NCBI RefSeq assembly: GCF_008931805.1
Contig: NZ_CP044399.1
Coordinates: forward strand, 186,001-250,000
DNA: 64,000 nt
Direction of reading: 5' to 3'
Source of the DNA: Moritella marina ATCC 15381
GTDB lineage: Bacteria > Pseudomonadota > Gammaproteobacteria > Enterobacterales > Moritellaceae
Part shown: positions 10,155 to 26,283 of the stretch, one piece after another
Position numbering within the stretch: the stretch's first letter is position 1
Layout of the letters: each line of letters starts with the position of its first letter
Translations under genes and position numbers: made by a program
Notes under the pieces: generated by a model
Database searches by the model: none
Seen by the model: only the letters and a program-made list of their open reading frames with translations
What the model was told of the DNA's origin: nothing

Positions 10155-10850
10155 CTATTTTAATTCTTTAAGCATGTTTAGTACCATCGCTGAAGAGTTT
10201 TTCGCTGCTACAACGAGGTATTCTTCAAATGATGTTGGTGATTCTTTACCTGCAATATCAGATAGCGAGCGGATCACTACAAACGGCACCTCAAACTGGT
10301 GACATGTTTGTGCGATTGCTGCTGCTTCCATTTCTACGGCAGCCATTGTCGGGAAGTTAACGCGTGCTTCTTCCACTTTCTTCGGATCACACATAAAGCT
10401 ATCGCCAGTACAAATTAGACCTTCGATAGTTTTGATTTCACTGTCTGCTGCAATCGCTTTTTTTGCTGCTGCAACAAGACGCGTATCTGGAATGAATGCC
10501 GCAGGTTTTTGTGCACATTGACCCATTTCGTAACCGAATACCGTTAAGTCTACATCGTGATGACGTACTTCACTTGAGATCACGACATCACCAACTTTAA
10601 GCGCTTTATCATAACCGCCAGCAGAACCTGTGTTGATGATGTAATCAGGCTTGTAATGTTCAAGTAGTAGCGTTGTTGCTACTGCAGCCGCTACTTTACC
10701 AATACCTGATTTACTTAAAATAACATCATGACCAGCAAGTGTACCACTGTAGTACTCACAACCAGCTTGAGTAAATGTCACTACGTTATCTAGTTGCTCA
10801 CGCAGGATCTCAACTTCCTGCTCCATTGCACCAATAATACCTATTTTCAT
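10155..10850 (-). CDS. mtnN: 5'-methylthioadenosine/S-adenosylhomocysteine nucleosidase
   Basis: Cytoplasmic hydrolase that cleaves MTA, SAH and 5'-deoxyadenosine, feeding methionine salvage and the autoinducer-2 precursor pathway. 231 residues, full length. Catalytic and binding residues are visible: Glu12 (GAMEQEVE), the INTGSAGG phosphorylase motif (72-79), Glu175 in VEMEAAA and the general acid Asp198 in RSLSDIAG. It is the first gene of mtnN-cbiB-btuF. The link to cobalamin makes sense because 5'-deoxyadenosine is a by-product of adenosylcobalamin and radical-SAM chemistry; that is inference. Confidence 0.97.
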   Translation of the reverse strand: MKIGIIGAMEQEVEILREQLDNVVTFTQAGCEYYSGTLAGHDVILSKSGIGKVAAAVATTLLLEHYKPDYIINTGSAGGYDKALKVGDVVISSEVRHHDVDLTVFGYEMGQCAQKPAAFIPDTRLVAAAKKAIAADSEIKTIEGLICTGDSFMCDPKKVEEARVNFPTMAAVEMEAAAIAQTCHQFEVPFVVIRSLSDIAGKESPTSFEEYLVVAAKNSSAMVLNMLKELK

Positions 10851-10917
10851 CGTCGTCTCTAAATCTGTCTGGAAAGCCGCTATGCTAGCACAATTTGAGG
10901 GGGAATTAATGGCCGTA

Positions 10918-12147
10918 TTAATTAAAAGAAACGCCTAAGCCAAATGCCAGTCGAAAGTCATTTTTTTCTAATGGGTTACCATCCACATCAGCTAGCGGGT
11001 TATTGACTCTGTCCCAGAAAAAAGTAATGTCGAAATCAAGCACATCAGTTAACTCAATATCGAAATTTAACTTGGTATTTTGTAGGAAACCACCAAGTTC
11101 AGATTCTGTAGCGGTGATTTTGTAACTTAATTCCAAATCAATTTGGTCATGTATCTCTCGTTCATAATCGACTGTCAGGGATACGGCGAGGCTGGAATCG
11201 CTACTATCCAATTGGGTGTCAGTATATTCATACTTTGTATACAGGTAAGATGGACCTAAGTTCATTTCTAATTCTTGATCGCCATCATCAATAAACTGAT
11301 AACCGATACCCATACCGAGATTGATTCGGGTGTTTACATTCTGGAGTGGATCACGGAAAAGACTTAAATCAAGCGGTCGGAAAAATAAATCTTTGTCGCT
11401 GTAAACATCGTAGGTCGTGGTAAAACGATGATTCTCATCTGTTTGGACGTTATTTGTTTCACCAATAATGGCGATGTATGATGCTTTAATACGTGATGCT
11501 GTTGTGTGTCGAGAAAGCTCTGCATTGGTATTATATTCAAGTTTATTGGTATTACCTGAGCTAAGATTTGCACCAAAAGTGATCTTTCCTTGCCAAATAT
11601 TAGCGCCTGTTTCGAGGCCGGCGATCAGTGTCATGAGATCGTCTTGGACAACTTCATGTTGGCGATTATTACTGACGACTAATATACCGTCTTCAAGCTT
11701 AATCATCCCGGTAATGATCTCGCCATTAATGGTTCTAACCGTAAATAACTGACGGCTGTTAATACGGCTTATGTCACTCCAGCTAATTTTTAAATCGCCA
11801 AGATCGTCACTATCAAAAGCCAGTTTGTCATCATACAAGTCTTCGATATTACCAATTAAGAATTCACCTGATTTAAGCCAGATCCAATCTTCGTCGATCC
11901 CTAAACTATCTGCGAGTATGACTTCTTGACTGTTTTCAGTTGTCGTGACGGCCTCGCTATTATCGGCAATGTTGGTACTGGTTTTAATTGATTCATTCTT
12001 AGGCGTGTCGGTGTTGATATAGTCGCCTAGGATTATCTCTTGCGCAGCAAAACTCGGCGCGCTATATAGGGCACTGATAAAAATGAGCGTCATGCTGGTG
12101 ACTACCAATCGATGAAGGGCAGTTATGGAGAGATTAAACGAATTCAT
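10918..12147 (-). CDS. DUF481 family outer-membrane protein
   Basis: About 409 residues from the ATG at 12147 (TTG and GTG codons just upstream are alternatives). A signal peptide ends near SFAAQE. The segment [20 protein letters not shown] and the following [18 protein letters not shown] part resemble the small N-terminal domain seen in some DUF481 proteins. The C-terminal two thirds is a string of amphipathic beta strands ending in F-G-L-G-V-S-F-N, as expected for an outer-membrane barrel (YdiY-like). Function of the family is unknown. The gene stands between the gltD terminator and mtnN, on the same strand as mtnN. Confidence 0.8.
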   Translation of the reverse strand: MNSFNLSITALHRLVVTSMTLIFISALYSAPSFAAQEIILGDYINTDTPKNESIKTSTNIADNSEAVTTTENSQEVILADSLGIDEDWIWLKSGEFLIGNIEDLYDDKLAFDSDDLGDLKISWSDISRINSRQLFTVRTINGEIITGMIKLEDGILVVSNNRQHEVVQDDLMTLIAGLETGANIWQGKITFGANLSSGNTNKLEYNTNAELSRHTTASRIKASYIAIIGETNNVQTDENHRFTTTYDVYSDKDLFFRPLDLSLFRDPLQNVNTRINLGMGIGYQFIDDGDQELEMNLGPSYLYTKYEYTDTQLDSSDSSLAVSLTVDYEREIHDQIDLELSYKITATESELGGFLQNTKLNFDIELTDVLDFDITFFWDRVNNPLADVDGNPLEKNDFRLAFGLGVSFN

Positions 12148-12255
12148 TATCACCAAGTATTGAGGCCATAAAGACCGTTAAATTGATGGACATGATACAA
12201 AAAAAAAGCAGGTAATTAAATATATTATCGTTTTTATGACCGTAATTTACATATA

Positions 12256-12290
12256 AAAAAACGCTAGCACAATTAATGCTAGCGTTTTTA
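12256..12290. terminator. Rho-independent terminator after gltBD
   Basis: ACGCTAGCA and TGCTAGCGT form a perfect 9-bp stem extended by A/T pairs, loop of 7 bases, with A-run and T-run on either side. It closes the gltBD operon on the minus strand. Confidence 0.85.
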
Positions 12291-12315
12291 ATTAGATAAT
12301 CAGCGCTTTAATTAT

Positions 12316-18200
<5,885 letters not shown>

Positions 18201-18721
18201 TGCACTTCTCCCTTGCATTCAATTTACTAAATACTGATTTTGTATGCCCCATTGAGATTCTACTCAGAGTTTAAATATACATACAAAAATAGGTAAATCG
18301 TTAAAGTTTCCAAAAGCCGAAAATTGGCTAACCTGCCAAATTTACCAGAATTAACACTTAGGTCAATCTAAAAATGTATTCTGAGTTACTTATCACCTTT
18401 TCATATAAATGGGCCATTTGTTTTGTCATTGGTCAATAAAGTGTGAGAAATATTGATGATTATTTAATATTTGGTTTTTAATTTTGTATATATGACATTG
18501 TGTGATTTTAAATGATGCTGCAGCAGTTATTCATGATGTTGTGTGCCATTTTTATTTCTGTTTATACATAATCTACTGATTTAGTTGGTTTATGTTAGCT
18601 AGTACCAAAGTATGGAAAACTAAAGTGGGTGATTGCGATAGTTTTTAGAATAGCTGCTTTACAGTATTCTTATTTTGGTGTTCTATACTCCTTCGGTGTG
18701 AGATGGATCTTGGGCGAAATT
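18201..18721. other. Divergent promoter region between gltB and the PAS-GGDEF gene
   Basis: About 520 AT-rich bases that must hold promoters for gltBD on the minus strand and for the diguanylate cyclase on the plus strand. No hairpin, known operator or small gene could be supported by eye. Confidence 0.5.
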
Positions 18722-20584
18722 ATGGATTTTAAATATCAATCTGCGATGAAAATAATATTAAATTGGTGGCAGGGCATGACTGAATTATCTGCAAATACGC
18801 CTGTTGTGATCGCGCTTTGGTTCGTTGTGGCTGTCTCATTAACGAGTATGTTGGTGGTGTTAATGCTATCGCGAAAATTGTCTGCTAGTAAAACATTGCT
18901 GACATTTTCAGCGACGCCGACACTTGTGCTTGACGTAAAAAAAGCCTCGATATTATATCTGAACCCAGCAATCACGACGCTTTTTGACCGCGAGAATAAG
19001 ACCAGCCATGTTGTTGCCCAATGTTGTTTCGAACGTTTATCTGAGTTTACTGATCAAACATCTATCACCAATGATATTTTTCATATTAAACAGTTGAAGA
19101 AAACGCTGCGTTATAGTGCGGTGAACATTAATTATCAAGGTCGTCGTGCTTGGTTATGCCAGATTGACCATATTGAAACTAACTCGTCCTCGATTTCACC
19201 TTGGGATCTGGATGGGCAAATTATTCAGACTTTATTTTCGGCAAACTCTGCGCTTATTCATATTAAAACATTAGATGGTCTCATCCTCAGTTGTTCACCA
19301 TCATGGGCCACTCAATTTGAGCTATCAGTCGCGCAAGTGAATGGTCATTTTGAGCATGATTTTTACAGTGCTTCGAAACTCGAGCAAATCAAATCTTATG
19401 AAAAGTCTGTGCTTATCGGTGAGGTACAGGAATATGAAGAGTGGAGTACGGTTGATGACAATAATATTCTATTACAAACCATCAAGTATCCACTGTATGA
19501 CGAGCATAAAAAAGTAGTTGCGATTTTGACTGTATCCCATGATCAAACGGAAATTATGGAGCTAAATGAACGCCTGTTGAGTGAGAATGGTGAACATTTA
19601 CGCATTGAAGCTGAGTTAAGTCGTAACAACAGTTTATTGAATTCGGTGATTAATGCGACGCCCGATCCAGTGGCATTTATGAATGGTAATGGCAAATATG
19701 TTGGCGCGAATCATGGCTATTGCGAGGTTGTTGGTGTTAAACACGCCGATTTACTGGGCATGGATAGACAGCAATTATTCAGTTGCGATAAAAGATCTTG
19801 GTTGTTGGAACAGGAAAATCAATTGTTAGTGGATGGTAAATCTGTTCGTTATGAAGAGTTACTGCATCTTGCAGGTGAAGAACCGCGTTGGTATGAAATA
19901 TGTAAGCAACGCTACCTCAACAGTACCAATGGTGAAAGTGGTATTTTAATTATTTATCGTGATCTGACCGAGCGTAAACGTATTGAACATGAACTCGAGC
20001 AGGCGATAGAAAAATTTGATGAATTAAGTTCAACGGATGAACTGACTCAAATTGCTAATCGACGCACGTTTGATAGCAAGCTGCAGCATTATTGGTCCAC
20101 TCATCATCGAGAAGTCAAACAGATGTCTTTGTTGTTCTGTGATGTCGATAGTTTCAAATTATACAATGATCATTACGGTCACCCGATGGGCGATGTTGTA
20201 CTCGCCAATATAGCCCAAGTGATGAATGAGCAGGTTCACCGTGGTGCGGACTTAGTTGCGCGTTATGGTGGTGAAGAGTTTGCGGTGATTTTACCTAATA
20301 CCGATAAAGAAGGGGCTATTCGTCTTGCCAGTAAAATTATTGTGGCGATTGAACAGCTCGCGATTGAACATGCTTATTCCAATGCGGCAAAGCATGTTAC
20401 CTTAAGTATTGGTATTGCGACTATGTGTCCGGAAGCTGAAAGTTCGGAAGCGCAATTACTTGAACATGCGGATAAAGCGTTGTATCTCGCGAAAGAGCGT
20501 GGCCGTAATCAGTATTGTGTTTATCGGGGGGAAGAACAGGAAACTGGCATGGTCGAATTAAATTTTGATCTCATAAAATCATAG
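18722..20584 (+). CDS. Membrane-anchored PAS-PAS-GGDEF diguanylate cyclase
   Basis: Makes cyclic di-GMP from two GTP. From the ATG at 18722 it is 620 residues; the GTG at 18629 would add 31 residues but has no better ribosome site, so the start is uncertain. A TM segment (about 28-50) anchors it. Two or three PAS-like regions follow, the last around residues 300-425 (INATPDPVAFMNGNGKYVG ... IIYRDLTERKRIEHELEQA). The GGDEF domain near residue 513 reads RYGGEEFAVI, an active-type motif, with an RGAD inhibitory site just before it (RxxD). It lies 90 bases upstream of arcB on the same strand, so redox signalling and c-di-GMP may be linked; that is inference. Confidence 0.9.
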   Translation: MDFKYQSAMKIILNWWQGMTELSANTPVVIALWFVVAVSLTSMLVVLMLSRKLSASKTLLTFSATPTLVLDVKKASILYLNPAITTLFDRENKTSHVVAQCCFERLSEFTDQTSITNDIFHIKQLKKTLRYSAVNINYQGRRAWLCQIDHIETNSSSISPWDLDGQIIQTLFSANSALIHIKTLDGLILSCSPSWATQFELSVAQVNGHFEHDFYSASKLEQIKSYEKSVLIGEVQEYEEWSTVDDNNILLQTIKYPLYDEHKKVVAILTVSHDQTEIMELNERLLSENGEHLRIEAELSRNNSLLNSVINATPDPVAFMNGNGKYVGANHGYCEVVGVKHADLLGMDRQQLFSCDKRSWLLEQENQLLVDGKSVRYEELLHLAGEEPRWYEICKQRYLNSTNGESGILIIYRDLTERKRIEHELEQAIEKFDELSSTDELTQIANRRTFDSKLQHYWSTHHREVKQMSLLFCDVDSFKLYNDHYGHPMGDVVLANIAQVMNEQVHRGADLVARYGGEEFAVILPNTDKEGAIRLASKIIVAIEQLAIEHAYSNAAKHVTLSIGIATMCPEAESSEAQLLEHADKALYLAKERGRNQYCVYRGEEQETGMVELNFDLIKS

Positions 20585-20674
20585 ATTTATTAAAACCTGA
20601 ATTTTCCGCTAGTTTGCTTATAACCTATCGTATATTATTAATTATCTAGATAATTTTATTACTGTGGGTAATCC

Positions 20675-23023
20675 ATGATTAAAATCAGAGCCTGGGCTCA
20701 ATACTATGTTGATATGCTAACTAAGTTGGGTGTTATACGTTTTAGTATTATCTCTGCGGCAACGACTATTTTCTTTTCCATCATGATCCAAGCTAGCATC
20801 AATTATATTTTGCGTGGTGAAGTGCAGCTTGACGATTTGTATGCCGCTATTTTGTTCGCCATTATTGTCACGCCTTGGGTGGTCTTTTTCCTGTCTATTG
20901 TTGTCCAGCAACTCGAAGATTCACGTAAACGCCTCAGTAAAATGGTCTACAAACTGCAAGAAGTACGTGCCCGTGATTTACAGCTACAACAAGAATTACA
21001 AGTGAACTTGATTGAACTTAATGCCGAGTTTGAAGAGCGTAAAAAAGCCGAAGCAGATAGAAAGCAAGCGTTTAAAGATCTTGAAAATGAAGTTTTTCAA
21101 CGTGAACAGGCGCAATTAGTGGTGGAAGAGCGCTCTGCCTTAGTGCGTTCATTTATTGATAGCTCGCCTGATTTGGTTTATTACAGTAATGAGCAAGGAC
21201 AATTTTCTGGCTGTAACTTAGCCATGGAATCGTTAACGGGTAAAATCGAAAAAGAGCTCATTGGTTTTACCCCGTTTGATGTTTACGATACCGAGATCGC
21301 GGCTAAATTTGCTGCAACCGATAAAGCGGTATTAAGCACTCAGCTATCAGAAACCTATGAACAATGGTTAACGTATCCAGATGGCCATAAGGCGTGCTTT
21401 GAATTACGTAAAGTACCTTTCTTTGGACGTCGGAATGAATCTATCGGTGTACTTGGTTATGGCCGTGATATTACCGAACGTAAGAAATACCAAGATGCAT
21501 TAGAAAAAGCCAGTCGTGATAAAACGACCTTTATCTCCACGATTAGCCATGAATTAAGAACGCCATTAAATGGTGTTGTTGGCTTAAGCCGGATTTTACT
21601 TGACGGTTCACTTAGTGAGGAGCAACGTCAGCATTTAAATACCATTTATGTTAGCGCGCAAACAATGGGTAATATTTTTAACGATATTATCGATTTGGAT
21701 AAATTTGATCGTCGTAAATTTGAGATCGTTAATCAACCGATTGAGTTCAGAAGTTTCCTCAATGACATTAAAACCTTAGCCTTGCTACAAGCCGATCAAA
21801 AGGGTTTGGTATTAGCATTTGATGTATTTGGTGATATTCCTGATTTTATCAATGCTGATGGGACTCGATTACGTCAAGTATTATGGAACTTGGTGTCTAA
21901 TGCAGTGAAATTCACTGATTCTGGTGAAGTGAGGATTCGGGTATTCACCAGTGAAGAAGGTGATAATCGTATTGGTTTAACCTTTGAGGTTGAAGATACC
22001 GGTATTGGGATCTCTGCCGAAGGCCAAGATAAAATATTTGCCATGTATTATCAGGAACAGGGCAGCAAACGTGCTACGGGTACTGGTATTGGCTTGTCGG
22101 TGGCGAAAAGTTTAATGACAGCGATGGGTGGTGATATTTGGGTAAGCAGTGAATTAGGTGAAGGAGCCTGTTTTACCATCGAGTTTGATGTCGATGGTGT
22201 AGAAAGTTTGCAGCAGAGTGATGTGCCAGAAGCGGAGCAAACTAAACTGTCGATACTACTTGTTGAAGATATTGAGTTAAATGTCACTGTATGTACCGCT
22301 ATTTTAAATAAACTAGGCCACAGTGTCGCGGTGGCTATCGATGGTCAACGCGCTATCGAAATGGCAGAAAATAATCATTATGATTTAATTTTCTTGGATA
22401 TTAATTTACCGGACATGACCGGTTTTGATGTGATTAAAACCTTACGTGAAAATGACGAACTTGAATTACCACCGGTTGTGGCGTTAACAGCAAATGTCAT
22501 TAATAATCGCCAAGAATATATCGATAAAGGTATGGATGATGCGATCAGTAAACCACTCTCGATCAATGCGGTTACGGGGGTTATTAGTCGCTTGTTTAGC
22601 AGTTCAGAGCTAGGCGCTGAATCTCACCTCAATTATGTTGTGGATGAATTGATTGATGAACAAAACATGCTTGATGAATATCTTGATGTGGATTTATTAC
22701 AGCAATATTTGGATACCTTAGGCAAAGATTTATTACTGGAAAGTGTGCGTTTATTTGAACAAACGATGCCGCATTATTTAACCTTATTGAATACTAATTT
22801 AACCGCGCGAGATCAAGATGCGATCGTTGATGAAGCGCATAAGATCAAAGGGGCGGCAGGCTCGATTGGGCTGACTCGTATTCAGCAGGTGTCACAATTA
22901 GCGCAGTCACCGGAGCAACCGACCTGGTGGCAGAATATCGATGATTGGGTTGAACAAATTAATACTGAATATCAACATGATGTTAATCGTCTGAAAACTT
23001 GGATTGCTAATCAAGATGGATAA
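20675..23023 (+). CDS. arcB: Aerobic respiration control hybrid sensor kinase ArcB
   Basis: Inner-membrane redox sensor that phosphorylates ArcA under low oxygen. 782 residues: two TM segments (about 22-44 and 58-77), a leucine-zipper coiled coil (80-150), a PAS domain (155-270), HisKA/HATPase, receiver and HPt. The phosphorelay residues are His292 (ISHELRTP), Asp575 (FLDINLPD) and His722 (EAHKIKGAAGS). The cysteines that act as quinone-responsive redox switches in E. coli, C180 and C241, are both present at the same positions (FSGC180 and KAC241). ATP-binding boxes N409, DTGIG and GTGIGL are intact. This is a full-length tripartite ArcB and should be functional. Its 3' end overlaps the next gene. 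Confidence 0.98.
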   Translation: MIKIRAWAQYYVDMLTKLGVIRFSIISAATTIFFSIMIQASINYILRGEVQLDDLYAAILFAIIVTPWVVFFLSIVVQQLEDSRKRLSKMVYKLQEVRARDLQLQQELQVNLIELNAEFEERKKAEADRKQAFKDLENEVFQREQAQLVVEERSALVRSFIDSSPDLVYYSNEQGQFSGCNLAMESLTGKIEKELIGFTPFDVYDTEIAAKFAATDKAVLSTQLSETYEQWLTYPDGHKACFELRKVPFFGRRNESIGVLGYGRDITERKKYQDALEKASRDKTTFISTISHELRTPLNGVVGLSRILLDGSLSEEQRQHLNTIYVSAQTMGNIFNDIIDLDKFDRRKFEIVNQPIEFRSFLNDIKTLALLQADQKGLVLAFDVFGDIPDFINADGTRLRQVLWNLVSNAVKFTDSGEVRIRVFTSEEGDNRIGLTFEVEDTGIGISAEGQDKIFAMYYQEQGSKRATGTGIGLSVAKSLMTAMGGDIWVSSELGEGACFTIEFDVDGVESLQQSDVPEAEQTKLSILLVEDIELNVTVCTAILNKLGHSVAVAIDGQRAIEMAENNHYDLIFLDINLPDMTGFDVIKTLRENDELELPPVVALTANVINNRQEYIDKGMDDAISKPLSINAVTGVISRLFSSSELGAESHLNYVVDELIDEQNMLDEYLDVDLLQQYLDTLGKDLLLESVRLFEQTMPHYLTLLNTNLTARDQDAIVDEAHKIKGAAGSIGLTRIQQVSQLAQSPEQPTWWQNIDDWVEQINTEYQHDVNRLKTWIANQDG

Positions 23024-24488
23024 ATGGGATTCGTTTACTAATTTTATTACTTTATTGCTGGTTTTTTTGCATGCAGTGATCATTATATTAGTGTCATTTC
23101 GGGTTATCACTAAACGGCGTTCTGCCAGCATATCGTTAGCCTGGCTATCGGTGATTTATACGTTGCCATTTGCAGGAGTGGTAATTTATTTGATTTTTGG
23201 TGAGCTGTACCTTGGTAAAAAACGGGTACAACGCGCCGAATCTATGTTTTATCCTTTTACGCAACAGATCAATCAATGTGCAGCGCCGTATCTGGTGCCT
23301 TATGATGAGAATCATAGAAGTTTAGTGACGTCCTTGCGCGAGTTGATTTATGGGCGTTTTAAAATGCCAGCTGTTACGGGCAATCAGCTGATGTTATTAA
23401 CCAGTCCACACGGCATTCTCGAACAAATAATAGCTGATATTAATGCGGCGAGCCAAGTTGTTTACCTTGAATTTTATATCTGGGCGGTGGGTGGCAAAGC
23501 CGATGAGGTAGCTGTTGCGCTGATTAACGCGGCGAAACGGGGGATTGATTGTCGCGTTATGCTTGATTCTGTGGGTAGTTCAGCATTCTTTAAAAGCCAT
23601 TGGCCGCTGCAATTTAAGCGGGCGGGTATTCATCTTATTGAAGTATTACCCGTTGGTCCGATGCGGATATTCTTTCATCGCCAAGATTTACGTATGCACC
23701 GTAAGCTTATCGCTATTGATAGTCACGTTGGTTATACCGGCAGTATGAATCTGGTTGACCCACATGTGTTTAAGCAAGACGCTGGTGTGGGCGAGTGGGT
23801 TGATATCATGATCCGTATGCAAGGTCCGATTATTCCTATCACGGCTTCACTGCTCGAATTTGATTGGGAGATGGAAACGGGTGAAAGCTTAGTTAAAAAT
23901 ATGCTGGTCAAATGCAAGGAAAGCCCCGTATTTGATGAAAATAGTCATGTGCAAATGATCCCATCAGGGCCTTATGTTGATGATGATAATATCCATCAAG
24001 TATTGGTTTCTGCGATTTACTCGGCGCAAAAATCACTCATTTTAACCACGCCTTATTTTGTCCCAGATGAAGCCTTGCAAGCGGCGCTGAAAACCGCCAG
24101 TGCGCGCGGTGTTAAAGTACAAATCATTCTGCCAGCAAAGAATGATTCACGTATGGTCGATTATGCTTGTAAAGGTTTTTTTGAAGAACTGTTGGCCTGT
24201 GGTGTGGAAATATATCAATACCAAAATGGCCTACTGCATACCAAAAGTATTCTGGTCGATAATGAACTATGTTTGGTGGGAACGGTTAATTTAGATAAAC
24301 GCAGTTTTTGGCTTAACTTTGAAGTCACATTACTGATTGATCAATCGCCTTTTATTGCTGAACTTTACCAACTGCAGCTATCTTATATCGCTCATTCACA
24401 TAAAGTTTGCCTGACACAATGGCAACAACGAGGCCGAATACAACGCTTTCTAGAAAGTGTATTTTATTTATTCAACCCGTTGTTGTAA
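23016..24488 (+). CDS. cls: Cardiolipin synthase
   Basis: Phospholipase D-superfamily enzyme that joins two phosphatidylglycerols to make cardiolipin in the inner membrane. 490 residues from the ATG at 23016, which overlaps the last eight bases of arcB; a TTG at 23004 is an alternative. Two N-terminal TM segments (about 10-30 and 40-60) precede two HKD motifs: MHRKLIAIDSHVGYTGSMN and LHTKSILVDNELCLVGTVN. Both active-site halves are therefore complete. The overlap indicates co-translation with arcB. Whether this is the main ClsA-type or a second cardiolipin synthase cannot be told from this window. Confidence 0.92.
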   Translation: MDKWDSFTNFITLLLVFLHAVIIILVSFRVITKRRSASISLAWLSVIYTLPFAGVVIYLIFGELYLGKKRVQRAESMFYPFTQQINQCAAPYLVPYDENHRSLVTSLRELIYGRFKMPAVTGNQLMLLTSPHGILEQIIADINAASQVVYLEFYIWAVGGKADEVAVALINAAKRGIDCRVMLDSVGSSAFFKSHWPLQFKRAGIHLIEVLPVGPMRIFFHRQDLRMHRKLIAIDSHVGYTGSMNLVDPHVFKQDAGVGEWVDIMIRMQGPIIPITASLLEFDWEMETGESLVKNMLVKCKESPVFDENSHVQMIPSGPYVDDDNIHQVLVSAIYSAQKSLILTTPYFVPDEALQAALKTASARGVKVQIILPAKNDSRMVDYACKGFFEELLACGVEIYQYQNGLLHTKSILVDNELCLVGTVNLDKRSFWLNFEVTLLIDQSPFIAELYQLQLSYIAHSHKVCLTQWQQRGRIQRFLESVFYLFNPLL

Positions 24489-24545
24489 TCTTGAATAACA
24501 AAAATAATGACAAAAATCATCATCAATAAAAGAGTAGGAATTAAG

Positions 24546-24812
24546 ATGAAAAAAGTAATTTTAATCGCATTCACAGTACTTGGCTTAGCAGCCTGTGCTA
24601 ACACAGAAACCACGCCAGAGACTGCAAAGGCATTACCAACATTACCAACTTACGGTAATAGCTGCCCTGATGAACGTCCACAAATGTGTACGATGGATTA
24701 CCGCCCTGTCTGTGGTACAACTGAGTCTGGTGAGTTGAAATCATTCGCTAATGCTTGTGGCGCATGTTCTGATGCAACAGTTCGCGGTTTCACTGAAGGT
24801 GAATGTAAATAA
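24546..24812 (+). CDS. Small lipoprotein with Kazal-type protease inhibitor domain
   Basis: 88 residues from the ATG at 24546, which has an AGGAA ribosome site; an in-frame ATG at 24507 would put 13 odd residues before the signal peptide. The signal ends in a lipobox, LAAC, so the mature protein is acylated at that Cys. After a short Thr/Pro-rich linker the C-terminus has the Cys pattern of a Kazal domain: CTMDYRPVCGTTESGE then ANACGACSDA and a final EC. Such domains inhibit serine proteases in eukaryotes; the bacterial role is unknown. A strong terminator follows. Confidence 0.8.
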   Translation: MKKVILIAFTVLGLAACANTETTPETAKALPTLPTYGNSCPDERPQMCTMDYRPVCGTTESGELKSFANACGACSDATVRGFTEGECK

Positions 24813-24862
24813 CCTGAGCTGAATGTCGCTGCAGCTTAAGCTGACACTTACGTTTAGATATA

Positions 24863-24894
24863 AAAAAACCAGTGAAGTGATTCACTGGTTTTTT
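24863..24894. terminator. Rho-independent terminator, bidirectional
   Basis: AAAAAACCAGTGAA pairs perfectly with TTCACTGGTTTTTT around a GTGA loop, between two convergent genes. Confidence 0.9.
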
Positions 24895-24949
24895 GTTTAA
24901 TGGTTATCGCTATCGAGATAACTGATTAGCGTTCGTTATTTAGAACTAG

Positions 24950-26053
24950 TTACGCATCCACTTGTGATTCGCGCGCCAATTTAGCGTCTTGGCAGCCTTT
25001 GATCGCATCCTGAATCAAATCTAATGCAGTGCCATTGTATGCTGGTAATTCGACGTCAGATGTCGCGATAGGCGTCGTTCTTTCACCCCACTTGAGCATT
25101 GTCGCGCCCCACGTTAAGCCGCCACCAAATGCCGCTAATAATACATTGTCACCAGCTTTAATACGGCCTTCTTCTAACGCTTCACATAAGGCAATAGGCA
25201 CAGTTGCAGAGGAAGTATTACCATATTTATGTACGTTCACCATGACTTTCTCTTTGCTGGCTCCCATGCGCTTGGCTAAGAAATCAATAATACGTAGGTT
25301 GGCTTGATGAGGAATAATAAAATCAACATCTTCTGGCGTCATATTGGCTTTTTCTAAGGCAATCGCAGACGCTTCACCCATGCGGGTTACTGCACGTTTA
25401 AAGATCTCTTTACCTTCGAAATTAAAATCGAATAGGCCATCAATGTTTTGGAAACGCGCTCTGTCAGTACCAAAATTTGGCACGGAAAGGATATGTCCTG
25501 CATCACCGTCACAGCCAATCTTGTTACTTAAAATACCTTGTTTTTCTGTGCTTGATTCTAGGATCACCGCACCAGCACCATCACCGAATAATACCGCCGT
25601 ACCACGTTCTGTCCAGTCAAGGAAATAGCTGATACGCTCGGCACCGATCACTAGTACCTTGTCCATTTGGCCACTTTGGATAAAGGCATTCGCTGTACTC
25701 AAACCGTACACAAATCCAGTACAGGCTGCATTCATATCAAATACTGCTGCGTTGGTTGCGCCTAATTTAGCTTGCACTTTTGATGCAGCACTTGGCAGTG
25801 TGCAATCAGCGGTACAAGTTGCAAAGAAAATACCGTCAATTTCAGATGCATCAATACCTGCAGCTGCGATAGCTTGGCATGCTGCAACGTAAGCAAGTTC
25901 TGATGTACTTACATGGGAAATTCTGCGTTCCTGCATACCGGTACGAGATTGAATCCATTCATCATTCGTATCTAGAAAAGTGCTTAAGTCATTATTTGTT
26001 AGCGTCGCGGGCGGTAAGCATTTACCCCAACCGGTGATATTTGCATAGTGCAT
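24950..26053 (-). CDS. Beta-ketoacyl-ACP synthase III (FabH-like)
   Basis: Condensing enzyme that starts fatty-acid chains by joining acyl-CoA to malonyl-ACP. 367 residues; the catalytic triad is present as Cys111 (NAACTGF), His249 (PHQAN) and Asn279 (YGNTSSA). It is about 40 residues longer than E. coli FabH, with a C-terminal tail after MLKWGERTTPIA. It stands alone, not in the usual plsX-fabH-fabD-fabG-acpP operon, so it is more likely a second, specialised FabH or a related KAS III that uses other acyl primers. Substrate cannot be inferred. Confidence 0.88.
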   Translation of the reverse strand: MHYANITGWGKCLPPATLTNNDLSTFLDTNDEWIQSRTGMQERRISHVSTSELAYVAACQAIAAAGIDASEIDGIFFATCTADCTLPSAASKVQAKLGATNAAVFDMNAACTGFVYGLSTANAFIQSGQMDKVLVIGAERISYFLDWTERGTAVLFGDGAGAVILESSTEKQGILSNKIGCDGDAGHILSVPNFGTDRARFQNIDGLFDFNFEGKEIFKRAVTRMGEASAIALEKANMTPEDVDFIIPHQANLRIIDFLAKRMGASKEKVMVNVHKYGNTSSATVPIALCEALEEGRIKAGDNVLLAAFGGGLTWGATMLKWGERTTPIATSDVELPAYNGTALDLIQDAIKGCQDAKLARESQVDA

Positions 26054-26160
26054 TAAAATTTACCTATGTTTGTGACTGGATAATACAGAGCGGGTCGTGA
26101 AATATACGCAATACGAAGTGATTTAGTATTTAATTATACGCTGCTTGGCAGAGTGCCAGT

Positions 26161-26169
26161 TGGTATAAT
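26161..26169 (+). promoter_or_regulatory. Candidate extended -10 promoter (plus strand)
   Basis: TGGTATAAT matches the extended -10 consensus TGnTATAAT exactly. No -35 hexamer is at the normal distance. Its transcript would run from about 26176 into a gene-free region, with an inverted repeat TAACCT/AGGTTA close to its 5' end. Confidence 0.3.
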
Positions 26170-26257
26170 TAATCTCATTAACCTAATTATAGAGGTTAGC
26201 CTTTGAAAGTGGTAGCTAATTTGTTGTAACTGGGATGACTACAGGGAAAGTTGGATA

Positions 26258-26283
26258 CAAAAAAGGCACCGTTTAGGGTGCCT
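26258..26283 (-). terminator. Terminator hairpin with no obvious minus-strand gene upstream of it
   Basis: On the minus strand AGGCACC and GGTGCCT form a 7-bp stem with a 6-base loop followed by five further T residues. No minus-strand gene precedes it: the only gene to the right for about 900 bases is the plus-strand Lrp-type regulator. It could end an unannotated minus-strand RNA, or a short plus-strand RNA less efficiently. Confidence 0.6.
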
